A stretch of 64,000 bases of DNA from Palsa-465 sp963800475 (GTDB lineage Bacteria > Actinomycetota > Thermoleophilia > Solirubrobacterales > Solirubrobacteraceae): positions 558,001 through 622,000 of the forward strand of contig CAWDAZ010000001.1 of the NCBI GenBank assembly GCA_963800475.1. The letters run 5' to 3'. How positions within the stretch are numbered: the stretch's first letter is position 1; the number at the start of each line of letters is the position of its first letter. The notes under the pieces are model-generated. The model searched no databases. It was not told the origin of the DNA and saw only the letters and a list, made by a program, of their open reading frames with translations. Made by a program: the position numbers and the translations under genes. Below, piece by piece: positions 1-8,951 of this stretch.

Positions 1-2
1 TG

Positions 3-623
3 ATGGTTGAGCAGATCTCAGAGCTCGAGTCAGAGATCGCCGACGCGCTGCACGCGCACCCTGACGGTGAGATCTTCTCCAGCTTCTTCCGCAGCCCTGA
101 CGCGGTGGTCTGCGCCGCCACGCTGCTATCGGAGATAGGCGACTGCCGTGCCCGCTACCCGCACCGTGACGCGATCGCCGCCGACGCCGGCCAGGCGCCC
201 GTCGCGGTGGAATCGGGGAAGCGCAAGCACGCCAAGTTCCGGTGGGCGTGCAACAAGCGACTTCGCAACGCGCTGGCGACGCTCGCGCACGTCACCCGCC
301 GATGGAACCCATGGGCCGCTGACCGCTACGCCAGCGCCAGAGCCCGCGGCCATAACCACCGCCGCGCACTGCGCACGCTCGGCCGGGCGTGGAGCCGCAT
401 CCTGTGGCGCTGCTGGCGGGACCGCACCGCCTATGACCCCCAACTGCACACCGGACTGCAACAGCACATCGCCGTCACCATCCCCACCGCGTCGGGCCCC
501 CGGCCCGACGTCCTTGCCACTCAGCGGATGGCCGGCGCCACCGTCACCCAACGGGCGGCCCGCAGGGCCGAGCGCGAAGCGCTTGACGGCAAGCCGACAT
601 CCGCTAACACACTCGGGGGTTGA
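3..623 (+). mobile_element. IS110-family transposase, 3' portion (window edge)
   Basis: This is the C-terminal part of an IS110/IS116/IS902-type transposase, an enzyme that moves its own insertion sequence. The open frame already runs at the left edge, so the first ATG at position 3 is probably internal and the N-terminal DEDD nuclease domain lies outside the window. The visible part matches the transposase_20 region: a stretch around residues 45-60 reading into IAADAGQAPVAVESGK, then the basic run KHAKFRWACNKRLRNAL typical of the family. It ends in a short basic tail. IS110 elements usually lack obvious terminal inverted repeats, and none was seen between the stop and the next gene. Whether the element is intact cannot be judged from here. 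Confidence 0.8.
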
Positions 624-751
624 CACAGGACGTCTTTCGTGGCTGCCGGAGCTGCCAACCCCGGGTGCGGTTTGGCGACGATTCCGCCTGCACGCTCTCG
701 TCCAAGCGCACCCGATTCGGCGGGGTGGGAGGCAAGCCCTCGGGGTAGTCG

Positions 752-1063
752 GTGATCACAGACATGAGCGACGAACTGCTTCCGATAAGAGCGGGCCCGG
801 TACCGGACCGGCTGACCATCTGGCCGGTAGATGACGGGAGGTATGGCCTAGACGCAACGTTCCATGGGGCGTCCGGGTACGAACGTGCGGAGCACCACCA
901 GTCCGAACTCGAGCGTCGCGGGATCCAATTCAAGTTCCAGCAAGAGCTCGACGGCGGCTGGACGCTCCGGTTCGGTCCGCTGCGAGCGATCGAGGTCGCG
1001 CGCGCGATGTCGGCGTTCGTGTACTGGGCGCGCCTCGCGCTGGGTGCCCACACCAGGCGATAG
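752..1063 (+). CDS. Hypothetical small protein
   Basis: This is a 103-residue protein that I do not recognise. The sequence alternates charged and hydrophobic residues with no membrane segment or signal peptide, and contains a central ERAEHHQSELERRGIQFKF stretch that looks helical. GTG at 752 or ATG at 764 could be the start; neither has a convincing ribosome-binding site, although a purine-rich run lies near 722-732. It sits alone between the IS110 remnant and a convergent acetyltransferase gene. It is likely coding because of its amino-acid balance, but this could be a chance frame. Confidence 0.45.
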   Translation: MITDMSDELLPIRAGPVPDRLTIWPVDDGRYGLDATFHGASGYERAEHHQSELERRGIQFKFQQELDGGWTLRFGPLRAIEVARAMSAFVYWARLALGAHTRR

Positions 1064-1259
1064 GAGCGGGCGCAACGCAGGTCCGGCGATGCCGCTCCTT
1101 CGTCGCCAACACGATGGCGCGCCGTAAGGCGGCAGGAAAGAAAGGCGATCGTGGGACGTCGTCAGCCGAGCCCTCGAGAGTGGGCGACGGAGAGGTCCGC
1201 GGCCGGCGGCGCCTCTTCTCGCCTTCACGCGATAGGAGCGGCGGTACTCCTATCGTCGT

Positions 1260-1781
1260 TCACACGCGTTGCGCCCAGGCGTCTCGCGACAGCTCGTACA
1301 CCGCGTGGTCACCCAAGGGAGTCCGGACCGTGTCGACATGGACCGCACCGAGGAACTCCTCGACGGCGCCGCGCGTGCGGCCGTTGTCGAGCCCGACGCG
1401 CAGCTCGACGGTCTCGACCGCCGTGAAGGCGTGGTCGAAGAGCAGGCTCTTGACCTCGGTGTAGTCCTCGCGTGTCCAGTGCGTCCGGGCGAGGAACGTG
1501 TGGTCGATCACGATCCGGCTGCCCGCCTCGTCAGGTTCCTCGAAGCGAGAGCTGCCGACGATCTCGCCCTCCGCGGTGGTGACCACCAGCGCGCCGCCCG
1601 AGGCGAGCGCGTCCGCGAAGAACCGCTCCAGCTTCTGGGTCGTCGCACGGTCGGATTCCGGGTGCTCCTCCCAGATCAGCGGGTCGCTCGCGACGGCTAC
1701 GAACGCGTCGTGGTCGGAGGGCCGCAGCGGGCGCAACCCCAGCCTCGAGCCTTGCAACGTCGGCTGGCGATTGAAGCCCAC
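1260..1781 (-). CDS. GNAT-family N-acetyltransferase (RimJ/RimL-like)
   Basis: This protein of 173 residues resembles acetyltransferase_3-type GNAT enzymes, which transfer acetyl from acetyl-CoA to an amino group. The N-terminus has the family opening LGLRPLRPSDHDAFVAVASD. The middle contains the beta4 region GEIVGSSRF, and the C-terminal half contains VELRVGLDNGRTRGAVEEFLGA, which matches the usual 'N-x-R-(S/G)-x-x-(V/A)-x-E-x-x-G' acetyl-CoA-binding helix. A GTG at 1781 is the longest start and lies just ahead of the conserved region. The gene is transcribed alone, convergent with the small gene to its left. The substrate is unknown; a small molecule or a protein N-terminus are both possible. 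Confidence 0.8.
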   Translation of the reverse strand: MGFNRQPTLQGSRLGLRPLRPSDHDAFVAVASDPLIWEEHPESDRATTQKLERFFADALASGGALVVTTAEGEIVGSSRFEEPDEAGSRIVIDHTFLARTHWTREDYTEVKSLLFDHAFTAVETVELRVGLDNGRTRGAVEEFLGAVHVDTVRTPLGDHAVYELSRDAWAQRV

Positions 1782-2085
1782 ACGCCAATTATCTCAGGAG
1801 CAGATCTTCGCCGGCGATCGCGGAGTCGCCGTTGCGGTCATGCCCCTAGCGCGTTTCACAAGGGTTGAGTCGAGTCATCGATATCCGGCAAGCTTGGGCT
1901 GAGTCTGATTGCCGCAATGAGCGCGCGCGTATTACTGGTCGCGACGCGGGCGTGCAGCAAATTGGCACGGCCGAGAGGGTGCTTTCTACGGTCGACCTTT
2001 CGTGCCCGCACCGGATGCTCCGTTGGTTGAAAAGGGGGGAAGGTGAACGTACCCCATACCTGCAGTCGACCAGTCGGAGACCGGG
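1782..2085. other. Intergenic stretch, no convincing gene
   Basis: This is about 300 bases between the starts of the divergent acetyltransferase and MMPL genes. Short frames exist, but their translations look random. The stretch must hold the promoters of both neighbours. It is somewhat more AT-rich in places (around 1790-1800 and 1900-1960) than the flanking genes. No clear palindrome or -35/-10 pair could be assigned by eye. Confidence 0.4.
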
Positions 2086-4461
2086 ATGAGTTTGACTACG
2101 ACACGCAAGCCGGGCGCCCCCCAGCCTCCTGAAGTGAAGCCTTCTCGGCCACGGCCCTCGTTGCCGATGAGGTGGGGAACATGGGTCGCGCACCACAAAT
2201 GGTGGGTGCTGTCTACCTGGACGGTCTTGTTCGTCGCGGCCGTCCTGGCCTATCCGCATCTGGTCTCCTCGCTGGTCGCCCCCGATTACAGCGTGACGGG
2301 CTCGGATTCCGCCAAGGTCTCGACACTCATCCAGTCGAACTTCTCCGCCGCTGGGGCTGAACAGGACGTGATCGTGTTCAAGTCCGACACGCTGAGGGCC
2401 TCGGATGCCGCCTACAAGGACGCCGTGAACACAGTGCTCGCGAGCGTGAAGGGCAAGCCCGGAGTGACCTCGATCCTCGGGCCGTATGACCCGGGCGCGC
2501 AGGGACAGATCTCCAAGGACGGCCATGCCGCTCTGGCCTCGCTGGGACTCAACGGGAACGACAGCCAGCGGGGTGGCCGGGCCAAGAGCCTCCAGGACGA
2601 CATCAAGTCGGCGGCGGCCAAGACCAAGTTGCAGGCGTATCTGACCGGTTTCTCGCCGTCGTCCAACGACATCACCGATGTGGAGACCGCCGACACGGAT
2701 CGCGCCGAGTCAATCGGGGTGCCGGTCGCCTTCATCGTGCTTCTACTGGCGTTCGCGGCGCTCGTCGCCGGGTTGGTCCCGCTGGGCGTAGCGGTCGTCA
2801 GCCTGATGGCCACGATGGGGATCCTCTCGGCGTTGACGCTGGCGACGACGTTCGACTCGTTCCTGCTCTCGATCGTCACGATGCTCGGGGTCGGGGTCGC
2901 GATCGACTATTCGCTATTCATCACGACGCGTTACCGCGAGGAGCTCGCCCGCGGCCGAGCCGAGCGCCATCACGACCCCGTGGCGCGCGCCGTCGGGGTC
3001 GCGATGTCGACCAGCGGCCGGACGATCCTCTTCTCCGGGATCATTGTGATGATTTCCCTGTTCTCGCTGTTCGTGGTGGACTCGCCGATGTTTCGCGAGA
3101 TTGCGGAGGGCGCGGCGCTCGTGGTTTTGTGCACGATCGTCACCGCGTGGACGATGCTGCCGGCGTTGCTGGCGGCGCTCAGCAACCGCGTCAACAAGGG
3201 GGCACTGCCTCGACGGTTCCGGCCCGCGGAGCTCAAGGAGGCCGAGTCCGGCGAGTCCGAGCGGACCAGTTTCTGGGCCAAGTGGGCGCGTATCGTGCTC
3301 GCCCGTCCGTGGCTGGGTATCCCCGCGGCGCTCCTGCTGATCCTGTTCGCGATGCCCCTGTTCGGGATCAAGTTGGGAATCGATATGGGCTTCGCCGCGC
3401 TTTCCGACACGCCTTCGGGCAAGGCGGAGGTGATCCTCTCGCAGTCGTTCACCCCCGGCGTCGTGTCTCCGGTGCAGATCGTCGCATCCCATCAGGGCTC
3501 GGGCTCGCTGAGCAATCAGGACCTCTCGACGATCGACAAGTTCACGGCGTCGGTGGCCAAGGACAAGCGGGTGGCCCAGGTCTACTCGATCTCGACGCTG
3601 CTCAAGCAGACCGAGGGCCAAGTATCCACGCAGGCACTGGCTCGGGCCGAGCAGGACCCCGCGCTCAAGACCCAACTTGCACCGACCGTCAATACGACCA
3701 ACGGCTCGAACCGGACGATCATCACCATCGTCGGCAACGACCCGATCGATTCCACCAACGCCATCGATCTGGTCAAGAGTCTCCGCAACCACACGATCCC
3801 CACCTACACCGCCTCGGCCGGCCCCCAGATGCTGGTTGGGGGATCAACCGCCCAGTTCGTCGACCTGTCCAACGAGACGCTGGCCAAGCTGCCTGTGGTC
3901 CTGGCCATCGTGCTGTCGCTGTCGTTCCTCTACCTGCTCGTGGTCTTCCGCGCCCTGTTGATCCCGTTCAAAGCGGTGGTGATGAACCTGCTCGCCACCG
4001 CGGCCTCGATCGGACTGGTGGTCTGGGTCTTCCAGGACGGTCACCTCCAAGGGTTGTTCGGCTTCACCAGCACCGGGTTCATCCAGAGCTACCTGCCGGT
4101 GATGGTGTTCGCGGTGCTGTTCGGCCTGTCCATGGACTACGAGGTGTTCCTGATCCGCCGCATGCAGGAGAAATGGGTCGCGACCCACGACAACGAGGAG
4201 GCGGTCGTGTCCGGGATCGCGCACACCGCGCGTCCGATCATCGCCGCCGCCGCGATCATGGCCGCCGTGTTCGGCTGCTTCCTCCTCGCCGACGTGCTTG
4301 AACTCAAACAGTTCGGCTTCGCCCTGGCGATCGCCGTCATCCTCGACGCCACCATCGTCCGCCTGGTACTCGTCCCCTCGGTGATGAAGGTCGCCGGCAA
4401 AGCCAACTGGTGGCTACCGAAATTCCTGGACCGGCTCCTGCCCAACATCCGAGTCGACTGA
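2086..4461 (+). CDS. MMPL-family (RND superfamily) transporter
   Basis: This is a 791-residue inner-membrane transporter of the MMPL/HpnN type, a proton-driven exporter of lipids or hydrophobic compounds. It shows the duplicated RND plan: one membrane helix near residues 40-60, an external loop, then five helices around 205-365, and the same again from about 405 with helices around 620-775. Both halves carry the proton-relay motif of the fourth helix, GVGVAIDYSLFITTRYREE near 270 and FGLSMDYEVFLIRR near 680. Length is normal for the shorter MMPL proteins. The ATG at 2086 follows a purine-rich GAGACCGGG. The K+-channel remnant begins 12 bases downstream, suggesting they were once co-transcribed. 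The substrate cannot be told from sequence. Confidence 0.93.
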   Translation: MSLTTTRKPGAPQPPEVKPSRPRPSLPMRWGTWVAHHKWWVLSTWTVLFVAAVLAYPHLVSSLVAPDYSVTGSDSAKVSTLIQSNFSAAGAEQDVIVFKSDTLRASDAAYKDAVNTVLASVKGKPGVTSILGPYDPGAQGQISKDGHAALASLGLNGNDSQRGGRAKSLQDDIKSAAAKTKLQAYLTGFSPSSNDITDVETADTDRAESIGVPVAFIVLLLAFAALVAGLVPLGVAVVSLMATMGILSALTLATTFDSFLLSIVTMLGVGVAIDYSLFITTRYREELARGRAERHHDPVARAVGVAMSTSGRTILFSGIIVMISLFSLFVVDSPMFREIAEGAALVVLCTIVTAWTMLPALLAALSNRVNKGALPRRFRPAELKEAESGESERTSFWAKWARIVLARPWLGIPAALLLILFAMPLFGIKLGIDMGFAALSDTPSGKAEVILSQSFTPGVVSPVQIVASHQGSGSLSNQDLSTIDKFTASVAKDKRVAQVYSISTLLKQTEGQVSTQALARAEQDPALKTQLAPTVNTTNGSNRTIITIVGNDPIDSTNAIDLVKSLRNHTIPTYTASAGPQMLVGGSTAQFVDLSNETLAKLPVVLAIVLSLSFLYLLVVFRALLIPFKAVVMNLLATAASIGLVVWVFQDGHLQGLFGFTSTGFIQSYLPVMVFAVLFGLSMDYEVFLIRRMQEKWVATHDNEEAVVSGIAHTARPIIAAAAIMAAVFGCFLLADVLELKQFGFALAIAVILDATIVRLVLVPSVMKVAGKANWWLPKFLDRLLPNIRVD

Positions 4462-4473
4462 CAGAGGCACCGC

Positions 4474-5167
4474 ATGCCTGCGACCGAGCGCCAAACCAAC
4501 GTGCTTCCCGCTGGGCGCCAGCGTCCCTACGGTCACGGGTCAGTTGACACTTCCGCTTCTCGAACCGGATCCACGGGAGCGAGCGCGCGGATCGTTGATC
4601 GCCGGGCATCCGATCGCTACGGCGTGGTCTTCCTCCTCATGTTGGGACTCGTGGTCTTCATCGTCGCCGCGCCGAATGCCACGTGGAGACGCGCCGCCGC
4701 CATATCCATGGGCGGACTTTCGCTGCTCGCGGCGGCAACGACCGCTCGCGCGAGGTGGGCGACCCGCCAAGCGGCAGCGCTCATCGTCGTGCTCACCGTC
4801 GTAGTGGTCGCCGGAATCATCAGCGGGCTGACGCCTCCCGTTCTCACGGCCAGCTTCGGCGCGGTGGTCATCGGAGCGGTGCCCTTGGTCATTGCCGGGG
4901 GTCTGTGGCGTCTAGTGCGCGAGCGCGGGGTGACGCTGCACGCCGTTGCCGTACTTCGTTCAGCACACGAACGGCACACTGGGCGACCGCGTCTACTTCA
5001 GCTTCACAACGCTAACCACGACGGGATTCGGCGACTTCTCGGCGGCAACCCCCGCTGGCCATGCCCTCACAGTCATCGAAATGCTGACCGGGCGGCTCTA
5101 CCTGGCCACCGTCATCGGCGTGATGATCGGCAGCTACGTAGGACGCGCACGCTCCCGCTCCCGCTGA
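4474..5167 (+). pseudogene. Two-TM K+-channel-like protein, frameshifted with an internal deletion
   Basis: The first frame (from ATG 4474) encodes a cytoplasmic head and about four hydrophobic helices up to the sequence RERGVTLHAVA near 4940. The protein then continues in the next frame from about 4946 with YFSFTTLTTTGFGDFSAATP, which contains a K+-channel selectivity filter (TTTGFGD), and a final helix ending in a TGA at 5165-5167. In Ion_trans_2 family proteins of this type a membrane helix of roughly 25-30 residues separates these two parts. Here it is missing, so the break looks like a deletion of a length not divisible by three, not a one-base slip. The pore domain would lack its outer helix. 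The deletion is inferred from memory of the family layout. Confidence 0.7.
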
Positions 5168-5235
5168 CTCCGGATCGCCGCGTCTCCTGGTCACGAACGC
5201 GGTCGCCGATACGCGTTCGCGGCCCTGGGTGCTCA

Positions 5236-6027
5236 TCAGCTCGCGTGACCTTGCTGTGGATTTCGGCCGGGAGCGGTGACCCACAGCAGCCATCGGCCGC
5301 TGATCGGTGTGGTTGAGATCAGAACGATGTAAGCCTCGAGCGGCGTGCCCTTGCCCTCAACGAAGTCGAACCAGCCGAAGATTACCGAGAGGAGGTAGAA
5401 GAACGCGTAGGCGACGAGGTAGGAGACGATGTTTGCCGCGATCCACCACTTCCACCGGTCGGTGTACGGCTTCAGCGCCCTCGCCTGGGCGAACCCGATC
5501 AGCGGGCCGAGTGCCAGCGCTTGGCTGACTGCGAGCAGGTAGGCGACGCGGAGGTCGTGCCCCGAGGTCTCGGCGGAGATTCCGGCCGGCACAACGACGA
5601 CGATCCACGCGATCAACGCCGGGACGACGCACGCGCGTACCCACCGCCGGCGCGCGAGCGGCAATCGCCGGCGCAGTACCCGCCACTGCAGCCTGCCCAG
5701 GACAGCACCGTAGAGCGCTGCGCCGCCAGCGGCGATCACCAACGTCCCGATGGCCCGGTCGTTGACAGCGAGGCGCGTGAGATCGAGGTTCAAGCTGCCG
5801 AGCGCCCAGATGACCACGAGAATGACCGTGTAGGCAAGCGCGGTGTACAGCGCCCACGAACGCCACAAACGAGCGTCCCAACCGCTGGCCGGGTCCCTCA
5901 CCCACCGCGGCAGCCTCCCCCACCGGCTCGTGGCCGTATCCGTTGTCACGCGTAATGCTGGACGCGGTGGGGTTCGAGTCGGCTTGCGCGGTGGCGTGGC
6001 GGACCGCTGAGCATCTGATTCGGACAT
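5236..6027 (-). CDS. Polytopic membrane protein of unknown function
   Basis: This is a 263-residue protein with a basic, proline-rich cytoplasmic N-terminus of about 50 residues, followed by about six hydrophobic segments near residues 60-80, 93-112, 133-153, 162-182, 195-220 and 235-250. The pattern GFAQARALK followed by WWIAANIVSY resembles a widespread uncharacterised membrane family in which a Q-W/R-x-L-R motif precedes a W-x-x-AN helix. The ATG at 6027 is preceded by GGAGGCGG, a good ribosome-binding site. The gene is convergent with the channel remnant to its left. No catalytic residues stand out, so no function is proposed. Confidence 0.75.
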   Translation of the reverse strand: MSESDAQRSATPPRKPTRTPPRPALRVTTDTATSRWGRLPRWVRDPASGWDARLWRSWALYTALAYTVILVVIWALGSLNLDLTRLAVNDRAIGTLVIAAGGAALYGAVLGRLQWRVLRRRLPLARRRWVRACVVPALIAWIVVVVPAGISAETSGHDLRVAYLLAVSQALALGPLIGFAQARALKPYTDRWKWWIAANIVSYLVAYAFFYLLSVIFGWFDFVEGKGTPLEAYIVLISTTPISGRWLLWVTAPGRNPQQGHAS

Positions 6028-6132
6028 CTCCGCCTCCTGCGGCCAGTCCCCTCGATCCCTCCAATCTCATCGCCAAGCGTTCGGCACCGGCCCACGCGAC
6101 GCATCACCCGTAAGGGACGAACCGCGAGCGGC

Positions 6133-6792
6133 GTGGACGTCCTAGCGAACGACCAGGTCGCTGCGCCGGCGACACTCTCTCGTCGCCATTGCGCAAGCGG
6201 GCGACGGGCTGTCGGCCGACACGAAAGAAGTCGTGGCGCGCTACTCAGGCGGCCGATCACGTCTAGACCGACGCGGAAGCGTGCGGCTCGACGGCAGGCG
6301 CGCTCGATTACGGTAACCACGGCCAGCCACGTGCTGACGTGGACCGCGACGGCGGCTCGGGCGGGTGGGGCGCCTCCGCCGCTCGCCCCACAGCTCACGA
6401 ATGTCGCCCCGTCGGCTCAGCGCTGGCGGCTGGGCAACGCCCTGCCCCGCTACGCGCGGGCAACGCCGCCTGTCGGCACCACCTTCCGCTTCATGCTCGA
6501 CATCCGCGCCCATGTGAAGTTCGAGTTCACCCAGGCCGTCACCGGCCGCCGCGTCGGCGGCAACTGCGTCCCGGCCACCAACCGGAACCGCTCCAAGCCC
6601 CACTGCCAGCACACCGTGGTCGCCGCGATGCTCCACCACCAGGGGAAGATCGGGAACAACAGCCTGCACTTCGAGGGCCGGATCAACCGCCACAAATGGC
6701 TCGCCCCCGGCACCTACACGCTGAAAATCACCGCGACCGCCAACGGCAAACAATCAAAGCCCGCGTTCCTGCGCTTTACGATCCTGCCCTGA
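6133..6792 (+). CDS. Probable remnant of a secreted protein with a Solirubrobacterales-type C-terminal module
   Basis: Only the C-terminal ~135 residues (from about 6385) look like real protein. They contain PPVGTTFRF, FTQAVTGRRVGG, a Cys pair and LAPGTYTLKITATANG. This is the order seen in a beta-sandwich module repeated in secreted proteins of Solirubrobacterales: 'G-T-x-F-x-F-x-L', 'F-x-F-T-Q-x-x-x-G-R-R-V-G-G-x-C', 'L-x-P-G-x-Y-x-L-x-I-T-A'. The first ~80 residues are arginine-rich and read like translated non-coding DNA, and there is no signal peptide. I infer that the 5' part of a larger gene was lost. The start at 6133 is therefore arbitrary; a GTG near 6331 is an alternative. Confidence 0.5.
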   Translation: MDVLANDQVAAPATLSRRHCASGRRAVGRHERSRGALLRRPITSRPTRKRAARRQARSITVTTASHVLTWTATAARAGGAPPPLAPQLTNVAPSAQRWRLGNALPRYARATPPVGTTFRFMLDIRAHVKFEFTQAVTGRRVGGNCVPATNRNRSKPHCQHTVVAAMLHHQGKIGNNSLHFEGRINRHKWLAPGTYTLKITATANGKQSKPAFLRFTILP

Positions 6793-6998
6793 AGCGTGTC
6801 GGCGGTCTACTTGACTGTCGCTTTGGGCTGGCACGAATCGTCCGCTCAAGCGGCCCCCCGGACGCCTGCTTTCGTCGCGGCCGGAGGTCCCAATCCGCGA
6901 CTGCAGGGGCGACGAGGGAAGCGCCGGCGCGTTGGCCGGGAGACGAGCGCTTCGCGAGATCCGTTAAGCAGCAGCTTCAGGCCTGCGTTGGATATCGC

Positions 6999-7160
6999 TC
7001 AGTGGGTTATCTGACGGTGATCCACTTCACTGGCGCGTCCGCGGGGCTCATGAGCCTTCGCCGTGACGCCAGTCAAAGATCCTTGTTCAAGTCGCTTGCG
7101 CTCCTGCAGGAGGATCCACAAACGGATCTTGCGCTCGAGCGCCTGCGCCTGTCCACGCAT
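6999..7160 (-). CDS. Very small basic helical protein (53 aa)
   Basis: This short frame directly follows the 58-residue gene on the same strand. Its ATG at 7160 lies 4 bases after that gene's stop codon, with AGGAGG about 10 bases upstream, inside the end of the previous gene. The opening residues, ALERKIRLWILLQERKRLEQ, form an amphipathic charged helix; the tail is less convincing. The arrangement suggests translational coupling. I do not recognise a family, and a longer GTG/ATG start in the same frame (7193) also exists. It may be a real two-gene unit or a chance frame next to a good one. Confidence 0.35.
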   Translation of the reverse strand: MRGQAQALERKIRLWILLQERKRLEQGSLTGVTAKAHEPRGRASEVDHRQITH

Positions 7161-7164
7161 CCGC

Positions 7165-7341
7165 TCAAGCCCTCCTGCGGCGCTCTGCGTCATCCGCGTC
7201 GGCTAATGCCCAGCCGATGCGCTCGATCAGCGCGGCGGCGAAGTGATCGCTACCGACATCGCTCGCGACGATTTGCTCGTCGAGCATCACGTCGACATCG
7301 GAAGCGCTTACCGGATCAGTTGTGATGCGGATTCGCGGCAT
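7165..7341 (-). CDS. Small acidic protein (58 aa), unknown function
   Basis: The ATG at 7341 has a near-ideal ribosome-binding site, GGAGGG, five bases upstream. The 58-residue product begins MPRIRITTDP, continues with VDVMLDEQIVASDVGSDHF and ends AAALIERIGWALADADDAE plus an arginine cap. This reads like a compact beta-beta-alpha protein: an N-terminal strand, an acidic turn, then one helix. It is too short for usual length cut-offs but has all the marks of a real gene: strong start signal, balanced composition and a TGA stop followed by a coupled small frame. Similar 'MPRIRVTTD' small proteins occur in related actinobacteria as far as I recall. The function is unknown. Confidence 0.6.
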   Translation of the reverse strand: MPRIRITTDPVSASDVDVMLDEQIVASDVGSDHFAAALIERIGWALADADDAERRRRA

Positions 7342-7772
7342 CGAGTCCCTCCATTTGACAGGTCAGTAATTGCGGTGATGTTTGCGCGCTCATCCCACAA
7401 ACACATTGGCCACTGGTCCCAAATCGGCGCACATCCCTCTCGACAGCAGGCCCAGGACCCGCCACTCCCCCGAAACCCGGTCGCTCCCTTTGTTCGCTGC
7501 CCATCTGATGGCTGCCGGTCCGGCTTGCGATCAGGCAGGCGACCGGGCCGTGAGGGCCGACAGCGGCGCTTCTCCGAGAAAGCACCGCGGCTGCTCCGGC
7601 TGCCGCTCGGGCCCCGCGATCTCTTTGATCCTCTGGGCCCTCATATCGCGCGGTCACTCTGGGCGACAGAAAAGTAGCCTCGCGCAAGCGGGAGGTCGCC
7701 CCCATCGCATGGACGCGACGCTCTGGCCGGGCGAGCGCTGGATGCCAACGCATTCACTCGAATAGAGTCGCC
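7342..7772. other. Intergenic stretch of ~430 bases, no convincing gene
   Basis: This stretch lies between the starts of the divergent small gene and the MDR oxidoreductase. Several frames of 120-145 codons run through it on both strands, but their translations are rich in Arg, Pro, Ser and His with no recognisable pattern, so I do not call them. The stretch presumably holds promoters for both sides. A TTG next to GTG at about 7773 marks the right boundary. Confidence 0.45.
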
Positions 7773-8744
7773 TTGGTGAAGGCGGCGGTGATCCACGAGA
7801 ACGGTGGCCCTGATGTTCTCCTCTACGAGGACATCCCCGATCCCGAGTGCCCCGACGGCTGTGTGCTGATCGATGTGGAGGCGATTAGCATCGAGGGCGG
7901 GGACGTCCTGGCCCGTGCCGGCTCGCCGCCGCCGTCGGTCCCGCACGTCGTCGGCTATCTCGCGGCGGGCACGATCGTCGAGGTCGGCGCCGGGGTCGAG
8001 GACCGGTCGCCCGGGGACCGGGTCGTGACGCTGAACATGGCCGGATCGCACGCGTCGAAGCGGGCGGTCCCGGCGATCACGAGCTGGCCGATTCCGGACG
8101 GGTTAGATGCTGCTTCGGCGGTCTGCGTTCCGGTCGCGTTTGGGACCGCACAGGAGTGCCTGTTCACCGCCGGCGGGCTCGCTGCCGGGCAGACGGCACT
8201 GATCCACGCCGGGGCGGGCGGCGTCGGGATGGCGGCCGTCCAGCTGGCCAAGCAGGCCGGCGCGACCGTGCTCTCGACCGCGTCGAGCGACGAGAAGCTC
8301 GAGCGACTCCGGGAGTTCGGGCTCGATCATGGGATCAATTACGCACGCGAGGACTTCGTCGAGCGCTCCCGCGAGCTGACCGACGGGCGCGGCTGCGAGG
8401 TGATCCTCGATTCCGTCGGCGGTAAGAACCTGGTCGACAGCATCGCCGCGCTCGCTTACCGAGGAACGCTCGTTAGCGTCGGCTTGGCCGGCCGCGCCGG
8501 CTCCGAGATCGAAGCACGGGCCCTGTGGGAGAAAAACAACGCGCTGCGCGGAGTGTTCCTCGGAGGGGCTCTGCTGAACGAGTACCCGCGCGTCCACGCG
8601 ATGATCGCCGACCTCATCCGGCGCGTCGGCACGGGCGAGTTGCGCGTCGTGATCGACCGGACCTTTCCGCTGTCAGAGGCCGCGGCCGCGCACGCGTTCA
8701 TCGAGAGCCGCCAAGCCTTCGGCCGCGTGGTCCTGACGCCGTAG
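7773..8744 (+). CDS. Zinc-independent MDR-family oxidoreductase (quinone-oxidoreductase-like)
   Basis: This is a 323-residue medium-chain dehydrogenase/reductase that resembles NADPH:quinone reductases and reduces a carbonyl, enone or quinone with NAD(P)H. The N-terminal GroES-like fold ends near residue 110. The Rossmann domain shows the family signature GAGGVGMAAVQLAKQAGA near residues 148-165, followed by SSDEKLERLREFGLDHGINY, the usual cofactor specificity and substrate region. The GHE zinc motif and structural cysteine cluster of alcohol dehydrogenases are absent, which supports the quinone-reductase branch. The start is a TTG at 7773 (or the adjacent GTG), supported by the conserved opening KAAVIHENGGPDVL. 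It stands upstream of an acyl-CoA synthetase on the same strand, about 200 bases apart. Confidence 0.9.
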   Translation: MVKAAVIHENGGPDVLLYEDIPDPECPDGCVLIDVEAISIEGGDVLARAGSPPPSVPHVVGYLAAGTIVEVGAGVEDRSPGDRVVTLNMAGSHASKRAVPAITSWPIPDGLDAASAVCVPVAFGTAQECLFTAGGLAAGQTALIHAGAGGVGMAAVQLAKQAGATVLSTASSDEKLERLREFGLDHGINYAREDFVERSRELTDGRGCEVILDSVGGKNLVDSIAALAYRGTLVSVGLAGRAGSEIEARALWEKNNALRGVFLGGALLNEYPRVHAMIADLIRRVGTGELRVVIDRTFPLSEAAAAHAFIESRQAFGRVVLTP

Positions 8745-8951
8745 GACGCAGCGGGCTGCCGTCGCAGCGAGCAACTCTGATCACGCTCCGCAATGGCGGC
8801 CGTAAGAAACTGGTGGGACGTGCTCGGTTGTCCGGCTGCTCGATTCTCACGCGAGCGGGAGGCTCGACATGCGCAACGTGACGCCGTAGTCTGGTCGCCG
8901 GGCGCTGGTTCAGTCGCTACGTAGGCGCGACCGGGCGACGAGGAGGCGCGT

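Noticed and set aside
7342..7772. Frames of 120-145 codons on both strands (7316-7753 minus, 7382-7765 plus).
   Set aside because: Translations are rich in Arg, Pro, Ser and His, without any conserved pattern, and no ribosome-binding site was seen.
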